Below, piece after piece: positions 9,992-22,916 of a DNA stretch of 64,000 nucleotides. The translations under genes were made by a program, and so were the position numbers. This stretch comes from Lumnitzera littorea (taxonomy: Eukaryota; Streptophyta; Magnoliopsida; Myrtales; Combretaceae), in contig JAMXBB010000010.1 of assembly GCA_024138015.1 (NCBI GenBank), positions 76,071,541-76,135,540 of the forward strand, written 5' to 3'. The notes beneath the pieces are model-generated. The model ran no database searches. It was not told where the DNA came from and saw nothing but the letters and a program-made list of their open reading frames with translations. The stretch's first letter is position 1. Each line of letters starts with the position of its first letter.

Positions 9992-11542
9992 CAGATTTAG
10001 AGTTGGGGTAGTTTAGTCTATTGGGAAAATGGGACGTACCATTACCACCCAATCTGCACATTTTTGACCGGAAACCTTTTTAAAAGATATTTATCATGAT
10101 TAAAGTTTTATAGTTCACAAATATTATCATAATTATTTTTTTTTTAAAGGTTACGGATGATCAGTAGTTTCTTAGGTGTAAGCTATAGTAAAAACAATGA
10201 CAATAGTTGGAATCTTCAACTAATCAATACTCGATCTGTCATATTAGTAACATTGAAGAAACAGGAATTGAATTTAGCCAAATCCGTTGAGATCAGTCTT
10301 CATATTTGGCTACAAAAGTCTCGACCTTAATGCCATTCAAAGATAAACAAAAGAAATGCAAAATAACACATTACCATTGTCACAACACTGCATTATACAC
10401 AATGTGTAAGTTTTAACTAATCAAATGTGCAATTTATAGCAATGTCAAAATCACTATATCACTTTTGGCATCTTTTTGAATTTACATCTAAAGTATGAAA
10501 TTCATGCTAAATCCAATTTTAACTTGTTAAATTTATTGCTTGATATTTAATTATTTATGCTTGTACTTTTTGTTTGATAAGCATTTGTGGGAGCATCTTT
10601 ATCAAATATAAAATTCAAAATTTCCACTTTCACACAACACTTGCTTAACATAACTTACATAACTAACTATTTAAGCAAATAACGAAGGATCACAATTAAG
10701 ATATATAGAAATCGCCATTTGAGTTGTTTAAAAAATCAAATAACTCTATATTTCTGTGACACCCTATGTTTGAAGCTACTTATTTGAATGTTCTATGTTT
10801 TGGACCTACTTCGTTTGAGTTGATTGGACACATTGGACCATGGGAACTACATATAACTTGTGCTCATATGGCTTGATTGTTTACTACTAGACCATATGCA
10901 TCATGACAAATCTAAGCTCGTGTCTAGCTCATTGGAAATTAAGCATATAAACCGAGTTCCCATTGAGCAACCCTACATCGCTCACATGTGAACTTAAGCG
11001 TACATCAAATGAACCCATTTGGGTTAAAATGCAAACATGAGTTTGTCATGATTGAACTCATCTAGGTTCATATGTAAACCTAGGCTTACATAAAGTGAAT
11101 GGACCTAAGGTCATAGGAAAACATGGATTGGTAGCTAAGTTTACCATAGTTTTTCACCCATGGTTCATTTAGTTGCACTTATAGTTAGTGGTCATGGTCT
11201 AGTCACACCTCTAATTGTGGCTCGAAAACCCATTCTAGCTAATGAAGGTTCTACTAATCAGTGGCTAACTAGGTTAATGTAGATAAAGTTGGTGTGAGGT
11301 AAGTCTGGATGTAGGCTCGTTACATTAAAGGACAAGATTTCCCTTTAGTAAGTTTGCATTGGAGTTATCGGTATGGCAAAATCACCTTGTACTTTCTTCT
11401 TCTTCTTCTTCTTTTTTACTTAAATACATTTATGTTACATGAATTGTAACAAATAAGACAAGCAATATGATGAAAAATTACTATTATATTCCTTGCAACA
11501 TAATATGAGAGAGTGTATGTTAACCCCCTTAAAATGACTATT
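9992..11542. other. Intergenic region upstream of the PPR gene; LTR-like start at 10758
   Basis: The PPR promoter should lie in the first few hundred bases, but no convincing minus-strand TATA box is seen. Further out, a TGTGACACCC start at about 10758 resembles the TG-ACACC ends of plant LTRs, and 11398-11413 holds a (CTT)n run. No coding domain is found. Confidence 0.35.
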
Positions 11543-13000
11543 GTAACACCTTAAAATTTAAGGAGCTATAACTTAGCACGTGTCATTCATAAAGGTTGAC
11601 ACACTAAGGTGTTCAAGAACTTATATCTTTTCTATAAACTACAAATAATAAATAATAGTCTAACAGTACTTACACTAAAGGGTATCCTTGAATCACAATT
11701 CATGAGAACGGTATAAATAACCAATCAATACTCTTAGTATAATAATGATCTACCTTAACCCACTTAATTGAAAACAAGAGCTCATAGCTTAACATAACTA
11801 CAACTACTAATATCTCTTTCCAAGGAGTCTTACAACTTTAATTATTAACATAAAATAAACCATAGGAGTCTCAATTGACCCCACCTACATAGCCTTTGAG
11901 CATTAACAAGTATTAACATAAACTAAACACACAATAATTGATAAACCATAAATAAAGTCTCAATGCTACATAAACCAAGCTTAGCATTTACTCATGCCCT
12001 GATGCATTAATAAAGTAGCAATAGTCATCCTCCTCCTTATAGTAATAGTAAGAAAGTCTTGTATCTTTATAGTACTTAACTCCATTTGCAATACCTAAAG
12101 CTAAAAAACATAACCCTTAAAGGGTGAGCTATGCCCAATACCAAATACCAAATGCATGTGCGCATGATCAAGTAGCCAACAAATCACATGCATAAATAAG
12201 TATCATTCAATATGTAATACAAACAAGTTATTATCTTTGTTAAACAAAGCAATAAACATCACAGTCTTGGTGTCTTAAGACTTAGGGTAACTCTTAACCT
12301 CTAAACAAGAAATATATAATACCATATAAGTGTTGATGTTAGGTCCTTCTAAACACTAACCCTCTTAAATCTAGCTTGATCGTCTCAATGCAAGACTTCA
12401 CTCGGAACAATATCGCATAAAGATCATCAAGTGCTTTACCACTAACATTGAACCTTACCAATGTAGTGGCCAAAGCTAAGTACACACAATCAAATCATAA
12501 TTAAAGTCCAAGTTTGCATTAAGTCTAGTTTAATTTAACTAGCCTAACAAACACAACTAACAATCAAGTACCCCATACCTAACTCAAATAACTCATTTGA
12601 AACTAGAACAAACTCTTTACCACCTATTCACAAAACACACAACAACCTTCTCTCTCCTAACACCTTAAGACCTTCATCACAACTCAAACCCTTACAAGAA
12701 ACAAGAATCTAGCTTAATAGGGAAGTGTTTAAAAAACCTTTTGATAAAAGAAATTTGTTAGAAAACATAAAAGAAACATTTATAAATAAAAAACCAAGCT
12801 TGGAAAACCAAAAGGAACAAATTAGAAACCTTTTATGACCTATTGAACACATGGTGTTCAAATGCTATAAAGCGTAGTGTTTGAATGCTCGCGTTTTGGG
12901 AGCAAGACACTAATGTGGAAATATAGGTAAGCACATCTATTATTTTAGTAATATAGTTCCAAGAATGGATGTCATCTGAAAAAGACTATGATTACTAATA
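11543..13000 (-). mobile_element. Possible minus-strand solo LTR or LTR remnant
   Basis: The left edge reads TGTAACACC, the reverse complement of a typical LTR 3' end (GGTGTTACA). On the minus strand a TATA-like TATTTATAAATG lies at about 12779-12790, followed by a leader-like region near 12600-12760. The U3 end of the LTR, expected right of about 12930, is not defined, and no target-site duplication was found. The assignment rests on layout only. Confidence 0.3.
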
Positions 13001-13191
13001 CTAACTAGTTCTCTATTATCTAAGCAGTAAAATCAAATTCAAGAACTTAAAGATTTTAATTATAATTACAACAATTAATAAATCTAACCACTAATCAAGA
13101 TTTAATTAAAGAAACTAAACAAGAAAGAAATTAAATTGTGATGAAATTCAAGATTAGATAGAATACCTAGATCTTGCTTCCTCTAGACTTA

Positions 13192-16100
13192 TGTGAGTCT
13201 CGTACTTAGCAATTAGGGATCGAGCAGATAAATTTAGAATATTAGTGAAACTAATCTAATGAACCTAAAAATTTGCATGTAGGCTCAAGATATTAGACGA
13301 AGAGATCTAATGGGCTCGGAAATTAAAAATATAACAAAATAATAATAATATAGTTAAATTAGCTAAAATAGTACAATTTAACTATATTATATATTATTTG
13401 CGGTAATTACGTAAAATAGATTTTGTTAGTTTGTAAATTTTTAAAGATAAGTTATATACGTAATAAAATTTATATGGGACATAAAATAACATTTAAAATA
13501 TATATGTACGTGTCATGTGTAATTTTTAAGCATTTATATATATCTGTATATAGTTAAAATATCCTGATATAAGTAAATTATGCTAAAATAATCCAATAAA
13601 AGAAACAAAAATTATCAAAAGGTTATAAAAAAAAAAAATCATGGCAGTTGGGAATTAGATTTTTAGGCATGTGGAATCTGCCATGACAGGTGTTTAGCTA
13701 GAGTGACAAAGATTCATGCAAGAAATTAGTGTATTTAAACATAAGATTTGGAGGATAAAGAAAGAAAAACCATTTTAACATAGCTAAACAACTCTAAAAA
13801 TCTAGAAACCCTCTTTACTAGATTTTACATGCAAAGTAGTGATTAGGAAAATTCAGTGGGGAATTTGAAGATTTAAGGAATAAATTAAGAAAAATTAAAC
13901 AAAAAACAAGTGCAATTTGACCATTAGAAGGTATGGATGGTTGAAGCGTTGCTGGAGCTTGATCACCACCACCACTAGAAGCCACACTTACTGGCCAATG
14001 CTACCGACAAGGTGGGACGGGTTATTGGTGGTTGGAGCTTCAAATTTTAGTGAGGTCTCATTTTTACTCGATTTTAGGAAAATTATTAAAAATATTAAAA
14101 ATTCCTAGAAAAATCTTTAAAAAATTATTCTTACATATTTTTATGTATAAAATCTACGAAAAATATCAATTTGTATAAATTTAGTAGCTAATATATACAT
14201 CTTTAAGAAATTAATGAAATCGAACAATTTTCAAAGTTGAAATAAATTGATTATATGATGTAGTTTCTATTTTAAATTTTTTTTTATAAACTATCCTAAG
14301 TTAATGCTAAATTGCTATGTTAAAGTTTTTCATGATATTATTTTTCATATTTTTATTTGATTTTTGAGCTAAAATGATGCTTAAAATAGTGTATTTTAGT
14401 AAAAATTATGTTTATCTTTTGATAATCTCATTTAGATACTGAGTTTGAATCATATTTTAGGTGTATATAACTATTTTAGAATGGTCAGCTTGGTTATTGA
14501 AGTGAGAAGTTGGAAGTTAGTCTTAAATAAATAAAGTTGGTATTTGACCAATTTAGGAAATTTGGAATAATTGATGAATTGTGATGGAATAAATGAAGTT
14601 ATGAGAAGTAATAAGAATTAAGGAAGGGGTATTTGAAGTGTTATTGCTTATTTTCATTTGATTTTATGATTATAACTTAAAAGGAAGTTAGTAAATAAAC
14701 TAATTACAGAACATTGATAGAAGGCTAAAGAAGATTATGAACATTTTGGTAATGAATAATGCACTAAATTGATACTTAAAAAATAGGTTAGAGGTAAAAA
14801 TTCTTAAGTAAATGTGAAAATAGGAGAAGTAGAAGGATAGTTAAAGGATGTTGATGATAAAACTTCTCTAAAAAATAGGGTTAGATATCTTGGAGGATTT
14901 TTAAATAAAGAGTTTAACTCGAAAAAGTTCAGAGGATGTCTCGAATGATAAAATTAGTATAATAAATAACTCTTGAATAGCTTAGAGAGAAACTTAGACG
15001 ATTTCTGACCAAAGGAAATTACAATGAATTCACTTAGAACCAAACTCAGAGGATTTTGACAAAAAAAAAAATTACTATAAATCCATTTAGATGATAGCTT
15101 AAAGGATTTAGTCGATTAAGGTAATTTGTAAAATTCATTAATTAGTTAAGAAATCAGGATTTTTAAGTGAAATTAACTTATGAAATTTACGATTAAACAA
15201 CAAAAAACATATAAAACAAATTAATGATTAAGAAATTAAGTCTTGAAAACTAATCTATATTGTATTTCTAGGGACAACTAAAGATCAAGGAGGCTATGAT
15301 CAAGAATAGGATATTTATAAGCACAAGTAAGTTGGGGTCTATGCTTAGTGACATATTGAAGTATCATGTTAGGATACTTGGAGGAATAAGAATGCTTATT
15401 TGTGGTTGTAATTAGATTATGTGTATGTGTGCCATATGTGTGCTTATGATACTGAGTGGTGATTGGGAGTTAAACTCCGAATGCTGCTTTTTGTTCGATG
15501 TATCATGTCTTATATGTATAAACTTGATTATTCACCCGATAAACTGGACTAATTTTGAATTGATTAAAAACCTAACCTAACCTAACATTCACAATAACCC
15601 AATAGGGGTAACAATTAGGTTGTCAAGCTAAATACCAACACTTCGATAAAGATAGCAAAAATAATCCTTTTCCTACCCTTAATCCAACTAAGTGACAAGA
15701 AAGGAGGTCACGATAAAGTTGGGAATCGTAGTTTGAATACTGTCTAAGGAGAAAAAATGTCTCTATTGCATAAGCCTGAATTTAGTTTAATAGTGTCACG
15801 TTGAAACTCTTCAAAATCTAAGTTAGAGTAGACATAATTGTTCTAACTTCACAATAAACTGGTTAAACATTATGAGATGCTATATTAATTATCTATTGCA
15901 TTTGCATTTAATTAATGATTAAACAACCATATTTGTAATGTATTCTTATGACTCGGTCTCTTCTTACTAAGCTAGTCAAGCTCACATCCCAATAGATTGT
16001 TTTGTAGGTATAAAGTAACACCAAAAGATGCCTTAATATAATTATCTGCAGGTTAGTTCCAGCGAGTTGGGAAGTGAAGTGGTGAAGTCTAAAGAATGGA

Positions 16101-16481
16101 GCGAACTCATGTACTTTTATTTTTCTTTTGTGGGAGGATTATAAGGTCTTCCTAAGAGGCTTTATAGTCTTTGCTGGCTCGTTGTTTTATATATATGTAA
16201 TGTAGTTCATCTATGGAGATGTAAAGCTTTTTTTGAGAACTCTAGAACTTTTGATATATATAAGGGTATGTAATGAAATAAGTATAAGAAAATATATGTT
16301 GTAAAGTATTACTACATAGGTTTTATATACTACAAGTACCTATTTGACTACTTCAAAGCCAATTGAGTCGTTGTTCGCCATGTGTAGACTATATCTATGT
16401 TAGCAGATAAGAGAATAGCTTATAAACTAGGTTAGTTTATACGGTAAGACTATTGCAACTCTTCGAGTTTGGGGCATGATA
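13192..16481 (+). mobile_element. Solo LTR (copy A) of a 3.3-kb LTR family, TSD ACTTA
   Basis: It starts TGTGAGTCTCG and ends TTTGGGGCATGATA. It is flanked by a perfect 5-bp duplication ACTTA at 13187-13191 and 16482-16486. It is colinear over its whole 3290 bases with copy B at 25992-29263. No internal retroviral genes are present. A TATA-like TATTTAAA at 13732-13739 is shared with copy B and suggests plus-strand orientation. Long LTRs ending GGGGCGTGACA-like are common in plant Ty3/gypsy families such as Tekay/Del. The lineage is an inference. The short ORF at 13917-14108 is not conserved as coding sequence in copy B. Confidence 0.85.
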
Positions 16482-16486
16482 ACTTA

Positions 16487-19092
16487 CACATGCAACTTTC
16501 ATTAAAGATAATCTAATTATATTATTAATTTTCTTAACTAGGAGAATTCTCTATTAAAGCTAATAACTTTTTCAAGTCTCTTAACCTTAATCTTTAGATC
16601 ACCTATTAGAACTTCTTTTTAATAGCATAACCTAAGATCGCATTAAAGTACAGCAAATTCTTTTAAAGATATGGAAAAATTTTGCAATTTATCTCTAAAA
16701 TTGTAATAACCGTTATCAATTATGCTTATATCTAATCGTATAAGAAATCTCTTTATTATCTTGCACAATATCAAACTTTTAGACTAACACCCGTAAAAAT
16801 ATTAATCCGAAGCACTTAAGCACACATAATTAAATCAAGAAAACTAAAGATATTTATTAGATCTAAGAAAAACCAATGTCACATGGTAGATCTAGGTTCC
16901 ACAAGACTAAGATGCAAAAGATCTACTCACTGCAAATGATAAAATAATAATTAAAAAAAAAGTAGAAGAAAAATCTATGAAAGCGATGAAAAGGGTCTTG
17001 AATCTTGAATCGTTGAAGCACCATACTCTCGTAGGTATTTAGCTCTTAAAATTCTCTAAAAAAGTCATGTTAAAAGTTTTGGTAAAAAGCCATAAAGAAG
17101 CCTTAAATAGGAAAGGTGAAATTAAGAAGTCATAGTCAATGACACGATTTGGTGACATGACAATGTCACTTGGTTGTATTGTTTGGATACACTAAATCTT
17201 CACCAAATCTTCATGGATGACCTTGAATCCTCATCAAATCTGGGAATGACACGACTTAGGACATCATCATGTCTTTTAGGTCATGTCCCCTACTGATCAC
17301 ATACATTTTTTGCTCAAAACATCATTGGAAACACTATAGTTATATCGTTTTGTTATGTCAATTTTTTAAATTTTATAACTTTCTTATTTTAGCTCCAATT
17401 AGAGTGCAACTTGTTTCTATTTTCTTGTTTTCTTTTTTAGGTCATTCCAAAACCTAAAAAATAAGATTTTACTATATTAAGTATCATTTTTTCAAAATAA
17501 ATTCAAATTTTAAGGAAAAATCATTTTCTAAAATATAAATAATTATGAGCTTATCAGATACCCTTAACATTCGAACGGTAGTAAGGGTAACATCTAGATA
17601 CTATGAGCCATCTATAGATGTGGCCACCCTTACATCGTAGCCCTAAGTCAATCCTAACTACAAACCACCACTTTTAGAGGATTTATCCACACCCAAACTT
17701 AGTTGATTATGCAACAAAACACCACTTTGCTTCACTCTAAATTACCACCCTTCAACATCACGAGTTTAATTCTTCCATCAACATAACTCTCTTCCAGACA
17801 ATAAGTTTATCAAGAATCCAAAATTTGAAAAGAAGCTAAGATTTAGAGACAAAACTTACATGTCAATTTACAAAGATTCACAAATAAACTCGAATTGCAA
17901 TGTAAAGAACTTGCAAAATATAACTCCCTAAGCGTTTCCTTTAATCTCCACCATGGAAAACGAATCTTGAAATGAAAAAAAAAATAAAATAAAATAAAAG
18001 AGCTTACTAAGAAATCCATTTATCAGCACTTTCCTTCAATCTTTCTTATTTAATATTGAAATTCTAGATTAGGGTTTTCATACTAGTGTTTCTAGTATAT
18101 ATACGTTTTTAGACAAAGGAAAACCGCCAAGGTTCAAAATCATAAATCACCTGATCAATGATTTGGTTCATTTATAACAAATACCATGATCAACTTGACC
18201 GGTTAATGTTTTATAATTTTTCTCTCTATTATTAATATATTGCTAAAATATACAATAGAAATTAAGTACAGGAGATATACATTTATAACTAAAAATAAAT
18301 ATATGTACGCAAATTTCAAACTCTAGACTAAAGAACATACCGGGCTAATGTCCATTTTTTCTTCTTCTTTTTTTTTTTAATCTTCTTTTCTTATTATTTT
18401 GTTTGATAAGAAAAGAAAAAGTATACATTTAATTATTATTTCAATATTTAACAATTTTTTTTTCCTTGCAATTTCAATTCTCAAAGTCATTCAACTTTTA
18501 CAAATGTGGAACTTACATCAATTCTATTAAATTTTCCAACGCTTGTCGGCTTTCGATTAGCCTTATGTTGGCAGCCCAAATAGTTAGGACAAATAAAAGA
18601 TTGAGGATTCAAATTAAAAGGTTAATAAACTTTGAGGACTAGAAATGTACTTTTCTCAAACCGTAACAATGTTGATGGAAGTAATATTTTTATAAATGTT
18701 GGAAAACATTGAAACTTAGTTAAAGGAAGAAAAAATAAAGTTGATAACTCAAAATATAAAAGTAGACAAACGTTCAGAAATTAAACTTATATTTTTTCCA
18801 ATACCTTCTCTCAGACGGGATCTCAAACACCAAAATATTATGGGTAATATTGACTTTACATTTCGTCGTTTACCGTACACTTCTAGAAACACCATAAACA
18901 AGGATTATTTATGGCTATCCAAAAAGGCCAAAGCCTGCAGTCCTCGTAGTCCAAAGGCCATTATTTCTCGTCATCTTTTGTGGTTGTCCTAGTTTAAAGC
19001 CAACGTTTTCTCATCTTTATTGCAAGTAGTACATCAGATCCATTACACCTGTCATATATTCCTTGTTACGTTAAATTGGTCTCGAAGAAACA
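16487..19092. other. Intergenic and repeat-derived DNA
   Basis: No gene is supported. 17120-17290 has several short phrases built on ATGACACGA / ACATGACAATG, and 17560-18120 resembles a minus-strand LTR leader, with a TATATATA on the minus strand near 18098-18106. Neither has definable ends. An 83-residue ORF at 18741-18992 has no domain and lies in the promoter region of the following gene. A (T)n/CTT tract sits at 18355-18400. Confidence 0.35.
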
Positions 19093-19099
19093 TATATAT
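19093..19099 (+). promoter_or_regulatory. TATA box candidate for the short spliced gene
   Basis: TATATAT lies 77 bases before the proposed start codon, leaving a 5'-UTR of roughly 45-55 bases. An ATG at 19102 lies too close to the box to be transcribed and stops after seven codons. Confidence 0.4.
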
Positions 19100-19175
19100 C
19101 CATGCGCCGAAAGCTCCTTCATTAGCAGTGGAGTTCACGTAATACTCAAGAAGACATTATCATTTGAAATCTAGG

Positions 19176-20208
19176 ATGGCAGTACTAAAAATGGATCAAT
19201 CTCATTGCATGAATCACCAGGACAACCAACCACAGGTAATAGGTTTTCGTTTTATGCTGGTAAAAAGGAATTTATCAATTTCCAATTTAGGGGAAATTTG
19301 GAAAAAAAAAAAAAAAACTAGGTAAAAAAATATATTGGATGTCTATACAAGAATCTAAACATAAAGCAACGCATTTCTCTATCTTACTTGTAAAATCACC
19401 TCATATTATAAAATATCTTGATATATGGTTGATAATACGATATATATTTCTTTATTTTGGTAGGGTTGCAAAGCTAGTATTAAAATTTTGACATATTCTA
19501 CATATAATTATCATCTTATCTTGTTGTAATCTATACTTATCTAATGGTTTTATATAGATATCATCTAAATACTAAGTGAACATAGGAGGCAAGTCTCTAT
19601 AACCACCTCCTAACTTCGAGATTTTTAAATCTAACCTTGAAATGTTTAAAATTTTTATTGTTCTTTTTATATTGTTACGCCATCTAATTTTTCTTTTTCT
19701 TTTTCTTTTTTATTTTTTAATTTTTCGCCAACATCCCATCTAAATTTTAAAATTATGCAATTTGATCATCTCTCAATAAATCCTATATGCCCCCATGAAC
19801 TTGGCTGAGAAATGAGAATAAGGAAACTGTTAAAAAGAGACAGGAATCTAACGATCTAGTTAAATGTCTTGATATAATAAAAATTAATCCCCCATTTTCA
19901 TTTTTTTTGCAAAAGTAAATGAAACGGGAGATCAAGCTACCGTTGCTGCTCAGTCCATCAGAGACTCATTTCAAGAGGTTTTTTTTCCCCTAGCTTTTTT
20001 TTTTTTTTTTTTATTTCTCTTCAGCGTAAAAATTGAATAATCAAAATCCAGTAGACTTGGTACAAAAGATAAATAATGAATGTATATGTAGTTATGTACT
20101 AACATAATCAAATAGCTAACTGCTTTGTAGGGTAAGGAGCGAATGAGCACCAAACCACAAGGAGTAGCTGCAGATGCTGTCAAGAGCACCGTTGGAGCGC
20201 ACAAATGA
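19176..20208 (+). CDS. Proposed three-exon gene for a 68-residue hydrophilic protein
   Basis: Proposed exons are 19176-19242, 19916-19977 and 20131-20208 (67 + 62 + 78 = 207 bases, 69 codons with stop). Introns start GT and end AG: 19243-19915 is phase 1 with a T-rich acceptor (TTTTTTTTGCAAAAG), and 19978-20130 is phase 0 with acceptor TTTGTAG. The first exon begins M-A-V-L-K-M-D-Q and is His/Gln/Asn-rich. The middle exon contains A-A-Q-S-I-R-D-S. The last contains A-A-D-A-V-K-S-T-V-G and ends A-H-K. There is no signal peptide, membrane segment or cysteine motif. The C-terminal A-A-D-A-V-K phrase weakly recalls small LEA/KIN-type stress proteins, but I do not recognise the gene. An upstream GT at 19236 is an alternative donor that would put a stop in exon 2. 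Transcript data would decide. Confidence 0.5.
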
Positions 20209-20220
20209 AACACCAAATAG

Positions 20221-20300
20221 ATGCCTTTCCCCACCGCCACCGCACCCCCACACACACCACACCACAACCCACCCCACCCCCCCACCCCCCACCCCAATTC
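20221..20300. repeat. C-rich low-complexity tract downstream of the short gene
   Basis: Dense CCCC and CACACC runs start 13 bases after the proposed stop codon. The complementary strand is G-rich and could form a G-quadruplex. The glycine-rich minus-strand ORF over it is a composition artefact. If the short gene is real, this tract lies in its 3'-UTR. Confidence 0.7.
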
Positions 20301-20889
20301 AATCCATTACTTTCTCTTTATAAGGTTCAATATATAATTTTATTGTTTGATTTGTCACATATTCTAGATTTAACATTTTATTAGAGATGGTAAGTTTATC
20401 AAGCATAATCATGTGGTATCCATAATAATTTAGATATGCTTTAATTTCTTTTATGTCATGATAAACTTATCATACACCTCATAAAACGTTCTAATCATGA
20501 CAACCTCTTATAAATACTCCTTACAGAGAGTACTCCACCAAAGGTATTCTAATCTTATCAACTATTTATGATTTAAGAAGCATATCAATTATCACGCTTA
20601 CAACTAATATATCATATATTCTCTCTGTAAGTAACTTATGTTAACGCTCTAAAAAACAATTAATATCACAAAATTAGCTTTTATATGATGTCTCCAAGAT
20701 TTCTTAAAGTAAATTTTAATATTAAAACATGCGTGAATCACAGGACCACACCTAGAATCTATGGAAATTGCACGAACGTCTAACTTCTTCAGAATTCAGC
20801 TTTTACCGTTAAAAAGCTAACGTGGCAATTAATTATATTCATAGATTATGTCAAAAATGTGGTAAACTTAAAAAAAAAAAAAAATTTGT
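20301..20889. other. AT-rich intergenic sequence
   Basis: No coding domain, RNA gene or element end is recognised. A poly(A) run lies at about 20871-20884. Confidence 0.5.
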
Positions 20890-21225
20890 AGGAATTTTTT
20901 TAAAAAGGAAAATAACTAAAAAAAACACCGGTATAACTTTGATGTCCTTTTTTCGAGCACTCCTAGTTCGGGAGTGGCCATCTCCGCCCTATAAACTTTA
21001 AAAAGAAATTTAAAAAAAAATCGATAGAAAAATAACAAGGCCAAATCAAGTCATATAACTTGACTTTTGATCCATCAAGTTCTTTTTTATGTATTTTTTT
21101 TTTAATTTATAGATTAATAGTGGCTACTATTATTATAGGTGAGCCACACCTCCTAGACTTGGAGTTGCTAAAAGATGGCCACCCAAAGGTATAGTAGTTT
21201 TCCTTTTTCTTTTTATTTCTTAAAT
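20890..21225. mobile_element. Foldback / MITE-like element
   Basis: The left arm (about 20900-20995) pairs with the reverse complement of the right arm (about 21135-21225). Shared order is AAAAAGGAAAA, then TATA-CTTTG, then CTCC-AGT-and-GGAG, then CACC/CGCC-CTATA. The centre, about 21030-21120, contains a small palindrome, AAGTCATATAACTTGAC. There is no coding capacity. The superfamily and target-site duplication are not determined. Confidence 0.5.
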
Positions 21226-22545
21226 TTTTCTCTTTTGTTTCTACTTTTTGTATTTTTTTATTATATTTTCTAATTAAATATATATATATGTCAATTTATA
21301 TATATAATTGCTTACTACATAGTATCTAGTCAACTAAAATATACATCTAGGTTGCGGTATCAAATGAAGAGAAAAGTTTTAATACTTGAAAAAGCTAGGG
21401 TTCATGCAATATTTCAAAATTTTCAAAGATAGTTTGTATAATTTACCATAGAAATTAATGAAACTAAAAACTTATCTACAAGGTAGATTAGCCAAGAAGA
21501 ATTCAACTCGTACCATTTATCAACTAACAATCCATTATATTCATCATCTAGGTTCAACCAACTAAAGTAAGTCTTATCTCCCTAATTTAGATCATAACCC
21601 AATTCATCATAGATCATCACTTCACATATCAAAATCCTAAAGTGAATCATGAAACCCAATACATACAACTAATAGATACATATGCCAATAGGATGTAGAC
21701 CTACAAATATTAAATGCAACAACAAGATTGGTTGGGTTAATCAATATAGTGAAATACATAGCAAAATTCAAACATTCCAAAATACAACAATAACTCGTGG
21801 CTTTAGTCACATATAGGGCAACCTAAAACAATATCAATGTCATAAACCATACCACATTGTCACAACAACAATACATGCGAGGAACAATTTGAGCCCGTAT
21901 TTCCCAATAACAAGAAAATAGTCTCACATTCAATTCACTACTCATATTATGTTATCAAGAGTACAATTCATTTAAGAGTGACATCTCATACCACCTCTCA
22001 CCTTGCTGTAACTTCCTTCTTGCTTAACTAATTTAACATAGCCATATTTCTTTCATATTGACTACCCACTAGGCCATAAACATGACTTAAGTACCCAATT
22101 AGTACAACATCCCAAGAATCCGTCTCTTCTAAGGCTATGAAAACCCAATCTAAGGTTGTTGTTTGAATATCCCAACATGCTCAAGTACAAACAAGTACAT
22201 GCATCAATTAGGTTGGATAATTATTAGTAAGGTTTATCCAACCTACAAGCATATGCATGACACGATAATTTAAAATGAGTAAAAAGATTTGTTCTCTTTA
22301 AAGCACAACTATTTTAGTTTCTATTATTCTTGGCCTTCTTTTATGTATGTTTAATTATGGATTAAGAGCTTTTCACGGAAAGAAATTTTAATTTATTAGT
22401 TTATTTATTTCCATCATGTAATTTAAGCTTCTTATGACTACTATAAGTAAATTTTTAGTTTTTAAAACTATTTCTTAGGTTTTGATTCCATAAACCCTTT
22501 AGTAATTTTAGATAGAATTACAAATTTAATAACTTTGGTTGCAAG
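21226..22545. other. AT-rich DNA, possibly an LTR upstream of a PBS-like site
   Basis: No gene is seen. The PBS-like site that follows at 22546 suggests that the end of this stretch could be a 5' LTR, but no matching second LTR or clean TG start was found. Confidence 0.3.
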
Positions 22546-22557
22546 TGGTATTAGAGC
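22546..22557 (+). other. iMet-type primer-binding-site-like sequence
   Basis: TGGTATTAGAGC differs from the canonical initiator-Met PBS TGGTATCAGAGC by one C-to-T change. It may be the remains of an element into which the Athila-like element at 22917 inserted. Confidence 0.4.
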
Positions 22558-22916
22558 TTCAAGCTCATGTCATGGTTGCATGAGGCTAAGTTGTTCTTTG
22601 AGGTTAGTGTTACACCTTAAGAATAAAAGTTATACCTAGCCTCATTGCACTTAATGGATAAGGCATTATAGTTTTGTTGTTTATTCATTAAAAATAGAAG
22701 GTGTTTTTGACATAGGAAGAAATGATTATGGGGTTGTAAATTAGGTTTAAGGCAAGGATAATAAGGACCCTATAGCTGAACTTTAAGAGTTATGACTAAG
22801 AGACACATTACAATAATATATTAATGAGTAACAACATCTCATAATTTTGGTCTAATTACTCAAGTAAGCTATTTTTTGTATGGTCTTGACTTTAACTAAA
22901 ATACCATAGTCACTTG

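Noticed and set aside
18741..18992. 83-residue plus-strand ORF
   Set aside because: No domain or homologous pattern; it lies in the likely promoter region of the short spliced gene.
19971..20297. 108-residue minus-strand ORF with a glycine/tryptophan-rich N-terminus
   Set aside because: The N-terminal part is the complement of the C-rich tract and the C-terminal lysine run is the complement of a poly(T). It overlaps the proposed exon 3 on the other strand.
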